Counted from the first letter of the stretch, positions 1 through 5,738 are shown. The stretch is DNA of 38,715 nucleotides from UBA5158 sp040389045 (GCA_040389045.1 JAZKAT010000050.1:1-38715); one strand, 5' to 3'. Translations and numbers: made by a program. The notes: generated by a model not told the origin, from the sequence alone.

Positions 1-55
1 TCATAGCGCATATATTACGCCACCCGCCAATGCGTCTAATAGCCTCAAGGGAGCG
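1..55. repeat. Terminal direct repeat (circle closure)
   Basis: These 55 bases are identical to 38661..38715. A minus-strand reading frame stays open and in frame when the two ends are joined through this overlap. The simplest reading is that the sequence is a circular or circularly permuted genome of 38660 bp and that the repeat is an assembly overlap. A biological terminal repeat of only 55 bp is less likely. Confidence 0.9.
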
Positions 56-364
56 TTCAGGAACGTTAGGTGCTGAGTAGGAGCCTACACGTCTAATCTC
101 GTTCATAACCTCAAGCCAAGCGGTTTTGCTATCAGTTCCTTTGGATGTTTGTATGATGCCAATCAAATCCGCTATCTTTGGCATGAACTGACCTTTCTCC
201 ACATCTTTCAAGTGTGTAAACGTCGCATCCCTTACCTCTTCGTAGGTATATTGCTTGAGACTTTCCCAGTACATATCAATTATCAATACCGATAGTTCAC
301 TCTTATAATGAGCAGCAATTGTACTCATTAATTGCCCGAACTTGTTTTCATCTTCTTTACGCAT
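1..364 (-). CDS. Helicase-loader-like replication protein, 5' part (DUF6475-like)
   Basis: This is the N-terminal part of a 150-residue protein that continues at 38660..38572 once the circle is closed. I start it at the ATG at 364, which overlaps the stop of the upstream gene by 8 nt. The internal ATG at 328 lacks a ribosome site and would drop the N-terminal helix. The pattern FGQLMSTIAAHYK, then MYWESLKQY, then GQFMPKIADLI, and finally a GGW..IC motif, resembles the phage DUF6475 family seen beside replication initiators. I infer a helicase-loader or replisome-accessory role from the neighbour, a replication-domain protein. No ATPase motifs are present. The family is recalled from pattern, not from a search. 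Confidence 0.7.
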   Translation of the reverse strand, partial: MRKEDENKFGQLMSTIAAHYKSELSVLIIDMYWESLKQYTYEEVRDATFTHLKDVEKGQFMPKIADLIGIIQTSKGTDSKTAWLEVMNEIRRVGSYSAPNVPERSLEAIRRIGGWRNICAM

Positions 365-983
365 CTTTCTTTGCCCTATATTGTTGCCATTTAACGGTCT
401 CGTTGAAATTATCCTTCATGTGTTGGTCTATCTTCCTTAAAATCTTGGGTGGGTTATTCGCATAGCCTATAAACTTATCAATCTGAGCGCCTTCCTTTAG
501 GATAATATGCAATCCGTTATGAACCTGACCATCAGCATTCCTACCCATATGCCATTCGCTGTATGAGCATCCTTCAATGGCTTTGCAAAGCTGTGCCACT
601 GAATATCCTAGATTGATGGCTGAACGAATGATGGCCGCACGCCCAACGTCCAAAACGGCGTCACCTTGGTTAAACCAACTCTTCCAATGATTGAACACTT
701 CATGTAAATCGGAACCAGCTTTGGTAGCTGGTAGATTAATCTTGGCAGCTGCGTGAGATGCCTCTGATGTTTTCCATTTACCCGATGGATCCATGTTTTC
801 TGGCGTTGCATCACCAAGCGTTCTTGTGTGAATAAAATCATCCAAGTCTTCTTGGCGATATCTAACCAATCTACCAATTTTTATATACCTGAGACCGTTA
901 CCTCCCCGCACAGCCCATACCTCTAATGTGTGCTTTTTTAAGCCAAGGTACTCAGCGGCCTCTTGCCTAGATAATAATGCCAT
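357..983 (-). CDS. Replication protein with N-terminal excisionase-type HTH
   Basis: This 208-residue protein has two parts. Residues 1-55 form a MerR/excisionase-type helix-turn-helix (SRQEAAEYLGLKKHTLEVW, then RYRQEDLDDFI). Residues about 90-190 match the C-terminal pattern of phage replisome organisers (AAIIRSAINLGYS, LCKAIEGC..SEWHMGRN, LHIILKE...IDKFI). It probably binds origin repeats and recruits the next gene's product, and it is the first gene of the leftward replication operon. The start is preceded by GGGG. Its promoter region at 1021..1049 carries direct repeats that this HTH could bind, which would couple origin binding with autoregulation. An excisionase role is unlikely because no integrase was found. 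Confidence 0.72.
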   Translation of the reverse strand: MALLSRQEAAEYLGLKKHTLEVWAVRGGNGLRYIKIGRLVRYRQEDLDDFIHTRTLGDATPENMDPSGKWKTSEASHAAAKINLPATKAGSDLHEVFNHWKSWFNQGDAVLDVGRAAIIRSAINLGYSVAQLCKAIEGCSYSEWHMGRNADGQVHNGLHIILKEGAQIDKFIGYANNPPKILRKIDQHMKDNFNETVKWQQYRAKKDA

Positions 984-993
984 TTATTAGCCC

Positions 994-1044
994 CATGAAG
1001 TAAGATGAAGTTATAAACGCATAGTACATGAAGTAAGATGAAGT
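994..1044. repeat. 18-bp direct repeats (iteron/operator pair)
   Basis: The 18-mer catgaagtaagatgaagt occurs at 994..1011 and again at 1027..1044, exactly 33 bp apart. Each copy holds two ATGAAGT units 10 bp apart, so four half-sites lie on one helical face. One copy fills the promoter spacer of the replication gene and the other lies just downstream of its -10. This is typical of an autoregulatory operator or iteron set; the likely ligand is the HTH of the adjacent replication protein (inference). Confidence 0.8.
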
Positions 1045-1049
1045 GTAAA
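1021..1049 (-). promoter_or_regulatory. Sigma70-like promoter of the replication operon
   Basis: On the minus strand a -35 TTTACA (1049..1044) is followed by a 17-bp spacer and a -10 TACTAT (1026..1021), about 40 bp upstream of the start at 983. The spacer is one copy of the 18-bp repeat, so a bound repressor would block the polymerase. Confidence 0.65.
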
Positions 1050-1114
1050 GATGTATTAAGAAGATTATGATGTTTTTATTGTTTCATAAGATGTTGTTGT
1101 ACAAAAAGAATGCC

Positions 1115-1123
1115 TGTGGATAA
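1115..1123. promoter_or_regulatory. DnaA box (perfect)
   Basis: TGTGGATAA is the exact reverse complement of the consensus DnaA box TTATCCACA. It lies in the AT-rich gap beside the replication gene and its 18-bp repeats, making 990..1160 the best origin candidate in the genome. Confidence 0.6.
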
Positions 1124-1143
1124 CTTTTAAAGTTAACCCTTAT

Positions 1144-1480
1144 TATAATTCTAGCTAGAATGCTTTACAGAAGCCACTAGAGATGTCTGCATTATCACCT
1201 CCTCACCGCAGGTGATGTATCTTCTCCCGACAGTCTGCGGTAGCCCTTAGGCTAACGCTAGTTGGCGGTTCTGGGAAGATTAAAGGCAAGATTAAAAAAC
1301 ATAAATAGGGAAGGAAAGATAGAAAAACACAAGCCTGTTGCGAAACGAAGTTTCGTTAAACTTAAAGATTTCCGGAGACTTGTCTCCGACGGATTATACA
1401 AAGATAAAAAAACCTGTCAAGTGTTTTGGGATTTATTTTGTAAACGAGTTGTTACAACGGTAATATGTTATAATATTTAA
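1144..1480 (+). ncRNA. Hairpin-rich leader or small RNA candidate
   Basis: This 340-base stretch has no convincing gene; the only long frame starts with TTG and has no ribosome site. A perfect -10 TATAAT lies at 1144..1149 but without a good -35. Inverted repeats follow: TCACCT/AGGTGA (1195..1215), ACCGCAG/CTGCGGT (1205..1241), TAGCC/GGCTA (1241..1254), CGAAAC/GTTTCG (1341..1355) and the 16-base hairpin CGGAGACTTGTCTCCG (1373..1388). The first three overlap and cannot all form together, as in attenuators. A ten-codon frame at 1183..1215 could be a leader peptide. Function is unknown. Confidence 0.4.
1466..1474 (+). promoter_or_regulatory. Extended -10 promoter
   Basis: TGTTATAAT is a perfect extended -10 element (TGn-TATAAT). 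It lies about 30 bp upstream of the first Cys-pair gene, with a small palindrome GTTGTTACAAC at 1448..1458 just before it that could be an operator. Confidence 0.5.
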
Positions 1481-1503
1481 CCAATATGGGGGTTGTTATT
1501 TTG

Positions 1504-1722
1504 ATGGAAAAGGGCTTAACAAATGTTACTTATTTGCACAAATGTGATATGTGTGGGGATGATTATCGAGAGTCAAAATTGAAGAGTTATCAAACACCCA
1601 AGTCTTTGCATGAGAATGGTTTTGTATTGATTTGTGACTATTGGGGTAAATGTGTTAGATATAGGAAGTTTCTAATAGGTACAACGCTAACTCTCATTTA
1701 TGAAGAAGAAGTTAATGCCTAG
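1504..1722 (+). CDS. Small Cys-pair (zinc-ribbon-like) protein
   Basis: This 72-residue protein has CDMC near the N-terminus and a second Cys pair (CDYWGKC) about 30 residues later, a spacing suited to one zinc ion. The same layout recurs in the next gene: Cys pair, Tyr, (E/K)LxS(Y/F)..P.S, then a second Cys pair. The two are therefore probably diverged paralogues. I start at the ATG at 1504, with GGGGG upstream; an in-frame ATG at 1486 would add six residues but has no ribosome site. No known function; in phages such proteins are often host-takeover factors, which is only a guess here. Confidence 0.6.
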   Translation: MEKGLTNVTYLHKCDMCGDDYRESKLKSYQTPKSLHENGFVLICDYWGKCVRYRKFLIGTTLTLIYEEEVNA

Positions 1723-1930
1723 AGTAGAATCTCACAAGATACAATCATCTGCCGAGAAGAAACGGCTGTGTTTCAAGTGTAAGAGGCCATACTTTGCCAG
1801 TGAGCTCGAGTCCTTTAAGGTGCCGAGCTCATGGAATAGTTTACGTGGGGTGATAGATGTGTGCTCACTTAACCATGCGTGTAGGATGTATGCGGATTGG
1901 ATGCGAATGCAGAGATTTACGAAGATTTAG
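1700..1930 (+). CDS. Small Cys-pair protein, paralogue of the preceding gene
   Basis: This 76-residue protein has a basic N-terminus, then CFKCKRPY, then ELESFKVPSS and a second pair CSLNHAC. It overlaps the end of the upstream gene, which suggests translational coupling. A later ATG at 1715, with AAGAAG before it and an 8-nt overlap with the upstream stop, may be the true start. It ends 4 nt inside the convergent minus-strand gene, and no terminator is visible between them. Function unknown. Confidence 0.6.
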   Translation: MKKKLMPRVESHKIQSSAEKKRLCFKCKRPYFASELESFKVPSSWNSLRGVIDVCSLNHACRMYADWMRMQRFTKI

Positions 1931-2232
1931 ATTTTGGAAAATATCCTCTTATACCATGGCTTCTGAAGATAGTTTCTAGCTATATCTTCTCTGGTCATTA
2001 TGTGTGAATCTAGCCATTGCTGTGCGCCGTAACGGCTCCAGAAATCATGGAGCTTAATGAGCTCGCTTGTGGTAAAAAGCCCAGACTCCATGGCTCTTTT
2101 AGCTTGGATTTTAAACATTTGATAATTACTTTGTAGGTCACCAAGCCCGGGGCTAAAGGCCATCATGTTTTCAATAAGCCTTTCCTTAATATGTTCATTT
2201 TCTGGCATGTAAAGTTGACTATTCAACATCAT
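1927..2232 (-). CDS. Hypothetical early protein (last gene of the early operon)
   Basis: This 101-residue protein is mostly alpha-helical by composition and ends in an aromatic, basic tail (KPWYKRIFSKI) that could touch a membrane. An AGGAAG ribosome site precedes the ATGATG start. The start overlaps the stop of a 22-residue membrane micro-protein. I do not recognise a family. Confidence 0.7.
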   Translation of the reverse strand: MMLNSQLYMPENEHIKERLIENMMAFSPGLGDLQSNYQMFKIQAKRAMESGLFTTSELIKLHDFWSRYGAQQWLDSHIMTREDIARNYLQKPWYKRIFSKI

Positions 2233-2297
2233 TTATCTTCCTTAAAGTAGATTAGTATCAATATGATTAGGATCCATATAAGTAGTGATTCAGTCAT
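2229..2297 (-). CDS. 22-residue membrane micro-protein
   Basis: A 22-codon frame encodes a single hydrophobic helix (LLIWILIILILIYF) followed by a charged end (KEDK). Its start overlaps the upstream stop by ATGA, and its stop overlaps the downstream start in the same way. Precise 4-nt coupling on both sides plus a clean transmembrane helix argue for a translated gene. It may modulate a membrane protein; the partner is unknown. Confidence 0.6.
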   Translation of the reverse strand: MTESLLIWILIILILIYFKEDK

Positions 2298-2587
2298 TCT
2301 ATAACCCCTAATTTCTTAAGCTCTTGCATTCTCTTATATGTGGCAGATGCGGCGGCATGATAGGCTTCGCGGTCTATCTGATTTACAGTATTGCCGAGCA
2401 ACCACTCTGCTATGAGGTCGTATCTTTTAGCGAGCTCTATAAGCTCTTGAGCATCCGTTTCATCATCGAATCTTGCTAAGCGTACCAAGCTATGGCGGGC
2501 AAGCTTGAGCATATATGCCATGCCCAAGCCAGACTTCATAAACTCAATATCAGACTGCCATCTTTGGTCGGTGTAATGGTATGTCAC
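2294..2587 (-). CDS. Hypothetical early protein, helical
   Basis: This 97-residue protein is rich in Ala, Leu, Arg and Glu and is probably a helical bundle. It starts with GTG in a 4-nt overlap (GTGA) with the upstream stop and ends in an ATGA overlap with the micro-protein gene. No motif is recognised. Its tight packing in the operon supports translation. Confidence 0.7.
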   Translation of the reverse strand: MTYHYTDQRWQSDIEFMKSGLGMAYMLKLARHSLVRLARFDDETDAQELIELAKRYDLIAEWLLGNTVNQIDREAYHAAASATYKRMQELKKLGVIE

Positions 2588-2991
2588 TGAAGTTCACCAT
2601 CCACTTTAGCTTTGGCCATTTCCTCTTGAGCATCAAGATAGTTATCATTTTGGGTGACGTGTTTTAATACATTGCGAAGAACATCACAAAAATCACCATC
2701 CTTCTTCATAGCATTATCCACTTGGGCCAGGTTAAGCTTGGTAAAGAAGTTGATTTCTAATGTGCCTTTAACGACAAACTCAGTGGGAGATATAGCCATA
2801 GGTATAACATGCCTTACAAGCATGGCATGCGATGATTTGCACCTATCTAAGGATTGTAAAATCTCAATGGCTTTTTGAATATCCTTAATATCATCTTTAT
2901 CAAGATGCCTTAATGGACCACCAATAGAGCCCCTATATTCAGATTGAGGGCTTTTAGCAAACAAACCTTTCATTAAATCTTCCATATCCAT
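2584..2991 (-). CDS. Hypothetical early protein, 135 residues
   Basis: The protein starts in a TAATG overlap with the alpha-CTD-like gene, and GAGGAGA lies about 8 nt before the start. It has an N-terminal flexible part rich in Gly and Ser, then a helical region. No family is recognised. Its position immediately after the membrane-anchored protein suggests the two are expressed together. Confidence 0.7.
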   Translation of the reverse strand: MDMEDLMKGLFAKSPQSEYRGSIGGPLRHLDKDDIKDIQKAIEILQSLDRCKSSHAMLVRHVIPMAISPTEFVVKGTLEINFFTKLNLAQVDNAMKKDGDFCDVLRNVLKHVTQNDNYLDAQEEMAKAKVDGELQ

Positions 2992-3452
2992 TACTTTGTC
3001 TCCTCGGTCAAAGTTAATCCAGCCATACTCATAAAGTCATCTATCTCTTTAAAGGTTTTATGTCCTAAGCCATAAATACCTAGAAGGTCAGCTCTTGTTT
3101 TCCTGGTAAGTGCTCTAATCGTGTAGATACCAGCATCATGTAAGCAGTTTTTAGCCCCTGTTCCTATGGATGTGATGGAATCTATCTTTTCGGATAAAAG
3201 CATTTCTTTAGGGCTCTCTGTGGCAACTGTGAAGCGCTCAATATCCTGCTTGGTGAATGGATTGATGTAGGGAGATTTTAGATGCTCAACTTGATTCATG
3301 AGCAGGGCTATTTCCTTGGCGTGAAGCTCCACTATATTGAGAAAATGCTTCTTAACAGCTTTAATACGCCAGTCATTGATAAGGATGACAGCCCACGTAC
3401 TCGCGCACGTGAGCCATATAGCTATTAGTGTTAATGTTGATAAAGTACTCAT
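2991..3452 (-). CDS. Membrane-anchored RNA polymerase alpha-CTD-like protein
   Basis: This 153-residue protein has one hydrophobic helix at about residues 7-27, a charged linker, and a C-terminal domain at about 86-148 that follows the helix order of the RNA polymerase alpha-subunit C-terminal domain. Key blocks are TGAKNCLHDAGIYTI, LTRKTRADLLGIYGLG and HKTFKEIDDFM...GLTL. Compared with E. coli alpha-CTD, the equivalents of N268, C269, G296 and K298 are kept (N102, C103, G130, K132), but R265, the main DNA contact, is replaced by Gly99. The linker and anchor are unlike RpoA. It could bind DNA at the membrane or act as a decoy for an alpha-CTD partner. A generic helix-hairpin-helix fold is the alternative. 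Confidence 0.62.
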   Translation of the reverse strand: MSTLSTLTLIAIWLTCASTWAVILINDWRIKAVKKHFLNIVELHAKEIALLMNQVEHLKSPYINPFTKQDIERFTVATESPKEMLLSEKIDSITSIGTGAKNCLHDAGIYTIRALTRKTRADLLGIYGLGHKTFKEIDDFMSMAGLTLTEETK

Positions 3453-3556
3453 CTTGTTTCTTCCTCAAAGTTGTTTAACCAGTCCCTATCATCATCCTGG
3501 GGCGCGAAATGCTGTAGCCAATCTAGGTGCTCAGCAGCCAATTGTTGCTCATTCAT
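3449..3556 (-). CDS. 35-residue acidic peptide
   Basis: A short frame with a strong AGGAGA ribosome site 7 nt before its ATG. Its stop overlaps the start of the alpha-CTD-like gene by 4 nt (ATGA). The product is strongly acidic (PQDDDRDW and FEEETR) with several Trp and Phe residues. It may act as a coupled leader peptide or as a partner of the next protein. No family is recognised. Confidence 0.62.
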   Translation of the reverse strand: MNEQQLAAEHLDWLQHFAPQDDDRDWLNNFEEETR

Positions 3557-3575
3557 AGCTTGTCTCCTATAAAAG

Positions 3576-3854
3576 TTATTGCTTAGTAGGCTCAGGTTCT
3601 GCCACATCATCATTTAAGCGTTTCAAAATCATCATCTTGATAGCCCCAAAGGTGTTATCTAAAAACTCAGATGTTTGACTAATATCCAGAGACTTAAAGT
3701 CAACGCAAAACATCAATATCGTTGTCATTGCGTTCATCATCTTTTGATAGCGCTCTCCACTTGCGTGGTCATGGAACGATACTAGTTTGATTACCATTGA
3801 GATCGCATCAAGCATAATCTCGTCTTTCTGCGTTGAACTCATTGAATTATTCAT
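3576..3854 (-). CDS. Hypothetical early protein, 92 residues
   Basis: I choose the ATG at 3854, which forms a TAATG overlap with the preceding membrane mini-protein and has AGGAG at 9-nt spacing. An ATG at 3860 would sit too close to that site. The sequence is Met-rich and helical with an acidic, Pro-containing tail (EPEPTKQ). Function unknown. Confidence 0.66.
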   Translation of the reverse strand: MNNSMSSTQKDEIMLDAISMVIKLVSFHDHASGERYQKMMNAMTTILMFCVDFKSLDISQTSEFLDNTFGAIKMMILKRLNDDVAEPEPTKQ

Positions 3855-3985
3855 TACCATATTCTCCTAACCATATATTTACATTTACTGTTAAACCACT
3901 TATGTATATCTTTACCTATTTGGTAAATACCATAAGCAGCTACCATTGTTAACACTACAATAAACCATGACAATCCTACACTCAT
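3854..3985 (-). CDS. 43-residue membrane mini-protein
   Basis: The frame encodes a hydrophobic helix (WFIVVLTMVAAYGIY) followed by a basic tail (KYMVRRIW). An AAGGAGAGG ribosome site precedes the ATG, which overlaps the upstream stop by ATGA; the stop forms TAATG with the next gene. The positive-inside rule predicts a cytoplasmic C-terminus. It is one of several single-helix micro-proteins in this phage. Function unknown. Confidence 0.66.
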   Translation of the reverse strand: MSVGLSWFIVVLTMVAAYGIYQIGKDIHKWFNSKCKYMVRRIW

Positions 3986-4164
3986 ACTCGCCTCTCCTTT
4001 AACATCCATTCGAATAAACCCAAGACATGCTCTACATCGTTTAACTTAACAACGTAGTCATCATATCTGTGAGTACCCATATTCTCACGCAGCTTACGTA
4101 GATAATATAACCTCTTGCTAAGCATGCTGTGATGTCTAATCTCAATCTGTTTACGTGATATCAT
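3982..4164 (-). CDS. Small basic helical protein, 60 residues
   Basis: I start at the ATG at 4164, which has GGAG 8-9 nt upstream; an earlier in-frame ATG lacks a site. The product is rich in Arg, Lys and His in its first half (RKQIEIRHHSM, KRLYYLRKLREN), compatible with nucleic-acid or acidic-partner binding. The 87 bases upstream hold no gene. Confidence 0.65.
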   Translation of the reverse strand: MISRKQIEIRHHSMLSKRLYYLRKLRENMGTHRYDDYVVKLNDVEHVLGLFEWMLKERRV

Positions 4165-4251
4165 GATTTGTCTCCATAAAAATCTTAATAAAACCATTAA
4201 AGAAATATCTATTTTAGTCCCTCCAAATTGATAATCATCAAATATTGCATG

Positions 4252-4521
4252 TTAAAACTCCAAAGCAAATTGCAGCATTTCTATATTATTATCTATAATC
4301 TCTGCTAACTTGTCTTTGACCTGACTATAAAATTTATAGTCATCTCTGTTAGCTATGATAATGTTTTCGCCAGTTATAGTGTTAGTGATATCGCAATAAT
4401 GACTACGCAAGTCAGAAGATAAATGACATTCTATACCATTAGGTAGCTGCCTTATCATCCTAAAAACCTGAATCTTTTCTTTGTATGCCTCAGATGCTAG
4501 GCGTCCATATAGTCCAAACAT
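4252..4521 (-). CDS. Hypothetical early protein, 89 residues
   Basis: The start is set at 4521 because AAGGAG lies 8 nt upstream. The frame is open further upstream, but that part covers the structured non-coding gap and shows no coding character. The C-terminal half is helical and acidic. No family is recognised. Confidence 0.65.
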   Translation of the reverse strand: MFGLYGRLASEAYKEKIQVFRMIRQLPNGIECHLSSDLRSHYCDITNTITGENIIIANRDDYKFYSQVKDKLAEIIDNNIEMLQFALEF

Positions 4522-4728
4522 ATTAAATCTCCTTAAATTAGTGACGCTTTCAGTTGTGCCTAGGCGGAGGATATGGAGGGCCAACAAGTGGCACCATAAT
4601 ACGACACGGCACAATTCAGGTAACGTCAACCTGGGTAATAGTTATCGAGCCCCCATACGGCCTCTCTATTTAACGTCCGACAATCACCACGCGGACAAGC
4701 GCCTTATTATTCTGTTGTTATTATGTTA
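4522..4728 (-). ncRNA. 207-base structured non-coding gap, possible small RNA
   Basis: No gene fits here although the flanking operon is otherwise packed. The stretch looks richer in G and C than its neighbours and has nested inverted repeats: TTGTGCC/GGCACAA (4554..4560 with 4608..4614, extendable to 9 pairs with one wobble), GCCA/TGGC inside it, GGTAAC/GTTATC, and GTCCG/CGGAC near 4675..4695. It is not a canonical tRNA, since no TTC-type T-loop is present. It could be a small RNA or mRNA processing element of the minus-strand operon. Confidence 0.4.
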
Positions 4729-4920
4729 TTAGAATTTTCCACTCTTATGTTTTAAGCGCTTTAATGCAACCACTCTTCTAAACTCTTGAGGCATCATAGA
4801 TGCCATCTTCATAAACTCAACCACCATCGATTCATTTGGGTCCCCCATGAGCCAGGGACACTGTTCAGTCACAATAAATTCCCATCTCATTGCGCATTCA
4901 ATTGCCAAATCAATATTCAT
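4729..4920 (-). CDS. Hypothetical early protein, 63 residues
   Basis: A Met-rich small protein starting in an ATGA overlap with the upstream gene. It has an acidic middle and a basic C-terminus (VVALKRLKHKSGKF). It is the last gene before the 207-base non-coding gap. No family is recognised. Confidence 0.66.
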   Translation of the reverse strand: MNIDLAIECAMRWEFIVTEQCPWLMGDPNESMVVEFMKMASMMPQEFRRVVALKRLKHKSGKF

Positions 4921-5228
4921 TTCTTTAACTCATCAATAGTGCATAACGCTTTATCAAGCTCATCTTGCAACCACTCGGCATGCAAAGAAACATCTTTATA
5001 CTTCTGACGAAGCTCCAATAGCTCATTAGGATAACCATCGCCAAATTTAGCTACTTCGTTATCATAATCCTTATTGATATGCTCCTTGAATGTATGGGAT
5101 ATCAATGCTTCCATGATTCCTTTAACGCCACGAAGCGCCGGGTTGTGCTCGATATAATATCTCTCTGCATTTTTAAGTAATGATATGAAAACTTCAGTTT
5201 CCAGTTCCTTGCTATCATATTTTGACAT
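4917..5228 (-). CDS. Hypothetical early protein, 103 residues
   Basis: The start is the ATG at 5228 preceded by AAGGAAG; the frame could begin two codons earlier at a TTG. The C-terminal third is a likely coiled coil (ELLELRQKYKDVSLHAEW, then DELDKALCTIDELKK). The start overlaps the end of the upstream 53-residue gene. No family is recognised. Confidence 0.7.
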   Translation of the reverse strand: MSKYDSKELETEVFISLLKNAERYYIEHNPALRGVKGIMEALISHTFKEHINKDYDNEVAKFGDGYPNELLELRQKYKDVSLHAEWLQDELDKALCTIDELKK

Positions 5229-5376
5229 TTTCAACTTCCTTTTGTTCAGCCTTACGATTCTTGGCGATATACCATTCTAGTGATGAATGCTTGCGAAGAT
5301 TAGCCGTAAAGCGATTAACTTCCATATACTTTGCAAGTTCTGCACAACGAAGCGCCCAAAATTCTTCACTTGCCAT
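5215..5376 (-). CDS. Small hypothetical protein, 53 residues
   Basis: The frame has a good GGAGG ribosome site 6 nt before its ATG and overlaps both neighbours by a few bases. The N-terminal half (EEFWALRCAELAKYMEVNRF) followed by a Leu/Arg-rich helix suggests a small DNA- or protein-binding helix pair. No family is recognised. Confidence 0.65.
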   Translation of the reverse strand: MASEEFWALRCAELAKYMEVNRFTANLRKHSSLEWYIAKNRKAEQKEVENVKI

Positions 5377-5590
5377 GAACCACCTCCGTCCACATATTAA
5401 TTAGAGTTTCACATAATTGATCAAGCCTATGACATGAGTGATACAATTCGGATGTAGCCGAATTGATTGTTTCGGTGGATTTTATAACGCCAAATACAGC
5501 CTCCAACCCATCTTTCGCTTCCTCTATCTTGTCTATATTATCTCTGATTATCGTAAGTTGACTTAATATCTTTACATCTATATCTGCCAT
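5366..5590 (-). CDS. First gene of the leftward early operon, 74 residues
   Basis: A helical acidic protein with heptad-like spacing (LSQLTIIRDNIDKIEEAKDG), preceded by GGAGG. It is the promoter-proximal gene of the early operon and overlaps the next gene by 11 nt. No family is recognised. First-expressed phage proteins of this size often counter host defence or redirect the host, but nothing in the sequence proves that here. Confidence 0.7.
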   Translation of the reverse strand: MADIDVKILSQLTIIRDNIDKIEEAKDGLEAVFGVIKSTETINSATSELYHSCHRLDQLCETLINMWTEVVHGK

Positions 5591-5619
5591 GACATCCTCC
5601 GTTTGTTTAAGTTAAGACA

Positions 5620-5648
5620 AGTTTAGAACTAAACTCACGTTTTGTCAA
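5620..5648 (-). promoter_or_regulatory. Early leftward promoter
   Basis: A consensus -35 TTGACA (5648..5643), 17-bp spacer and -10 TAAACT (5625..5620) read leftward into the early operon. The -35 lies within GACTTGACAAAA, the same 12 bp found at the Cro-like gene promoter near 32320, which has an identical spacer length and -10. Confidence 0.75.
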
Positions 5649-5661
5649 GTCAATTTGACAA
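5642..5661. promoter_or_regulatory. Operator-like palindrome
   Basis: TTGTCAA-6 bp-TTGACAA is a perfect inverted repeat covering the early -35. With the related palindrome at 32320 it forms a likely two-site regulon for the Cro-like protein. Confidence 0.6.
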
Positions 5662-5696
5662 TTATTTTAAATATAGTTAGTTTGCTCACTTTTTGT

Positions 5697-5738
5697 TGTG
5701 GATAACTATTGACTTGAATCTTGTATATATAGTATGAT
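5697..5738 (+). promoter_or_regulatory. DnaA box and late promoter upstream of terminase genes
   Basis: A perfect DnaA box TGTGGATAA (5697..5705) is followed by -35 TTGACT (5709..5714), an 18-bp spacer and -10 TATGAT (5733..5738). Transcription would begin near 5745 and enter the packaging genes. The scaffold/coat promoter has the same -35, spacer length and an adjacent DnaA box. Confidence 0.65.

Noticed and set aside
357..983. Excisionase (xis) gene
   Set aside because: The N-terminal HTH is of that type, but the protein is too long, has a replication-type C-terminus, and there is no integrase in the genome.
1262..1480. 72-codon plus-strand frame
   Set aside because: It begins with TTG, has no ribosome site, and its codons are largely made of the hairpins at 1341..1388; the composition is not protein-like.
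4481..4732. 83-codon plus-strand frame over the non-coding gap
   Set aside because: It starts inside an opposite-strand gene, has no ribosome site in context, and runs through the structured gap with an implausible composition.
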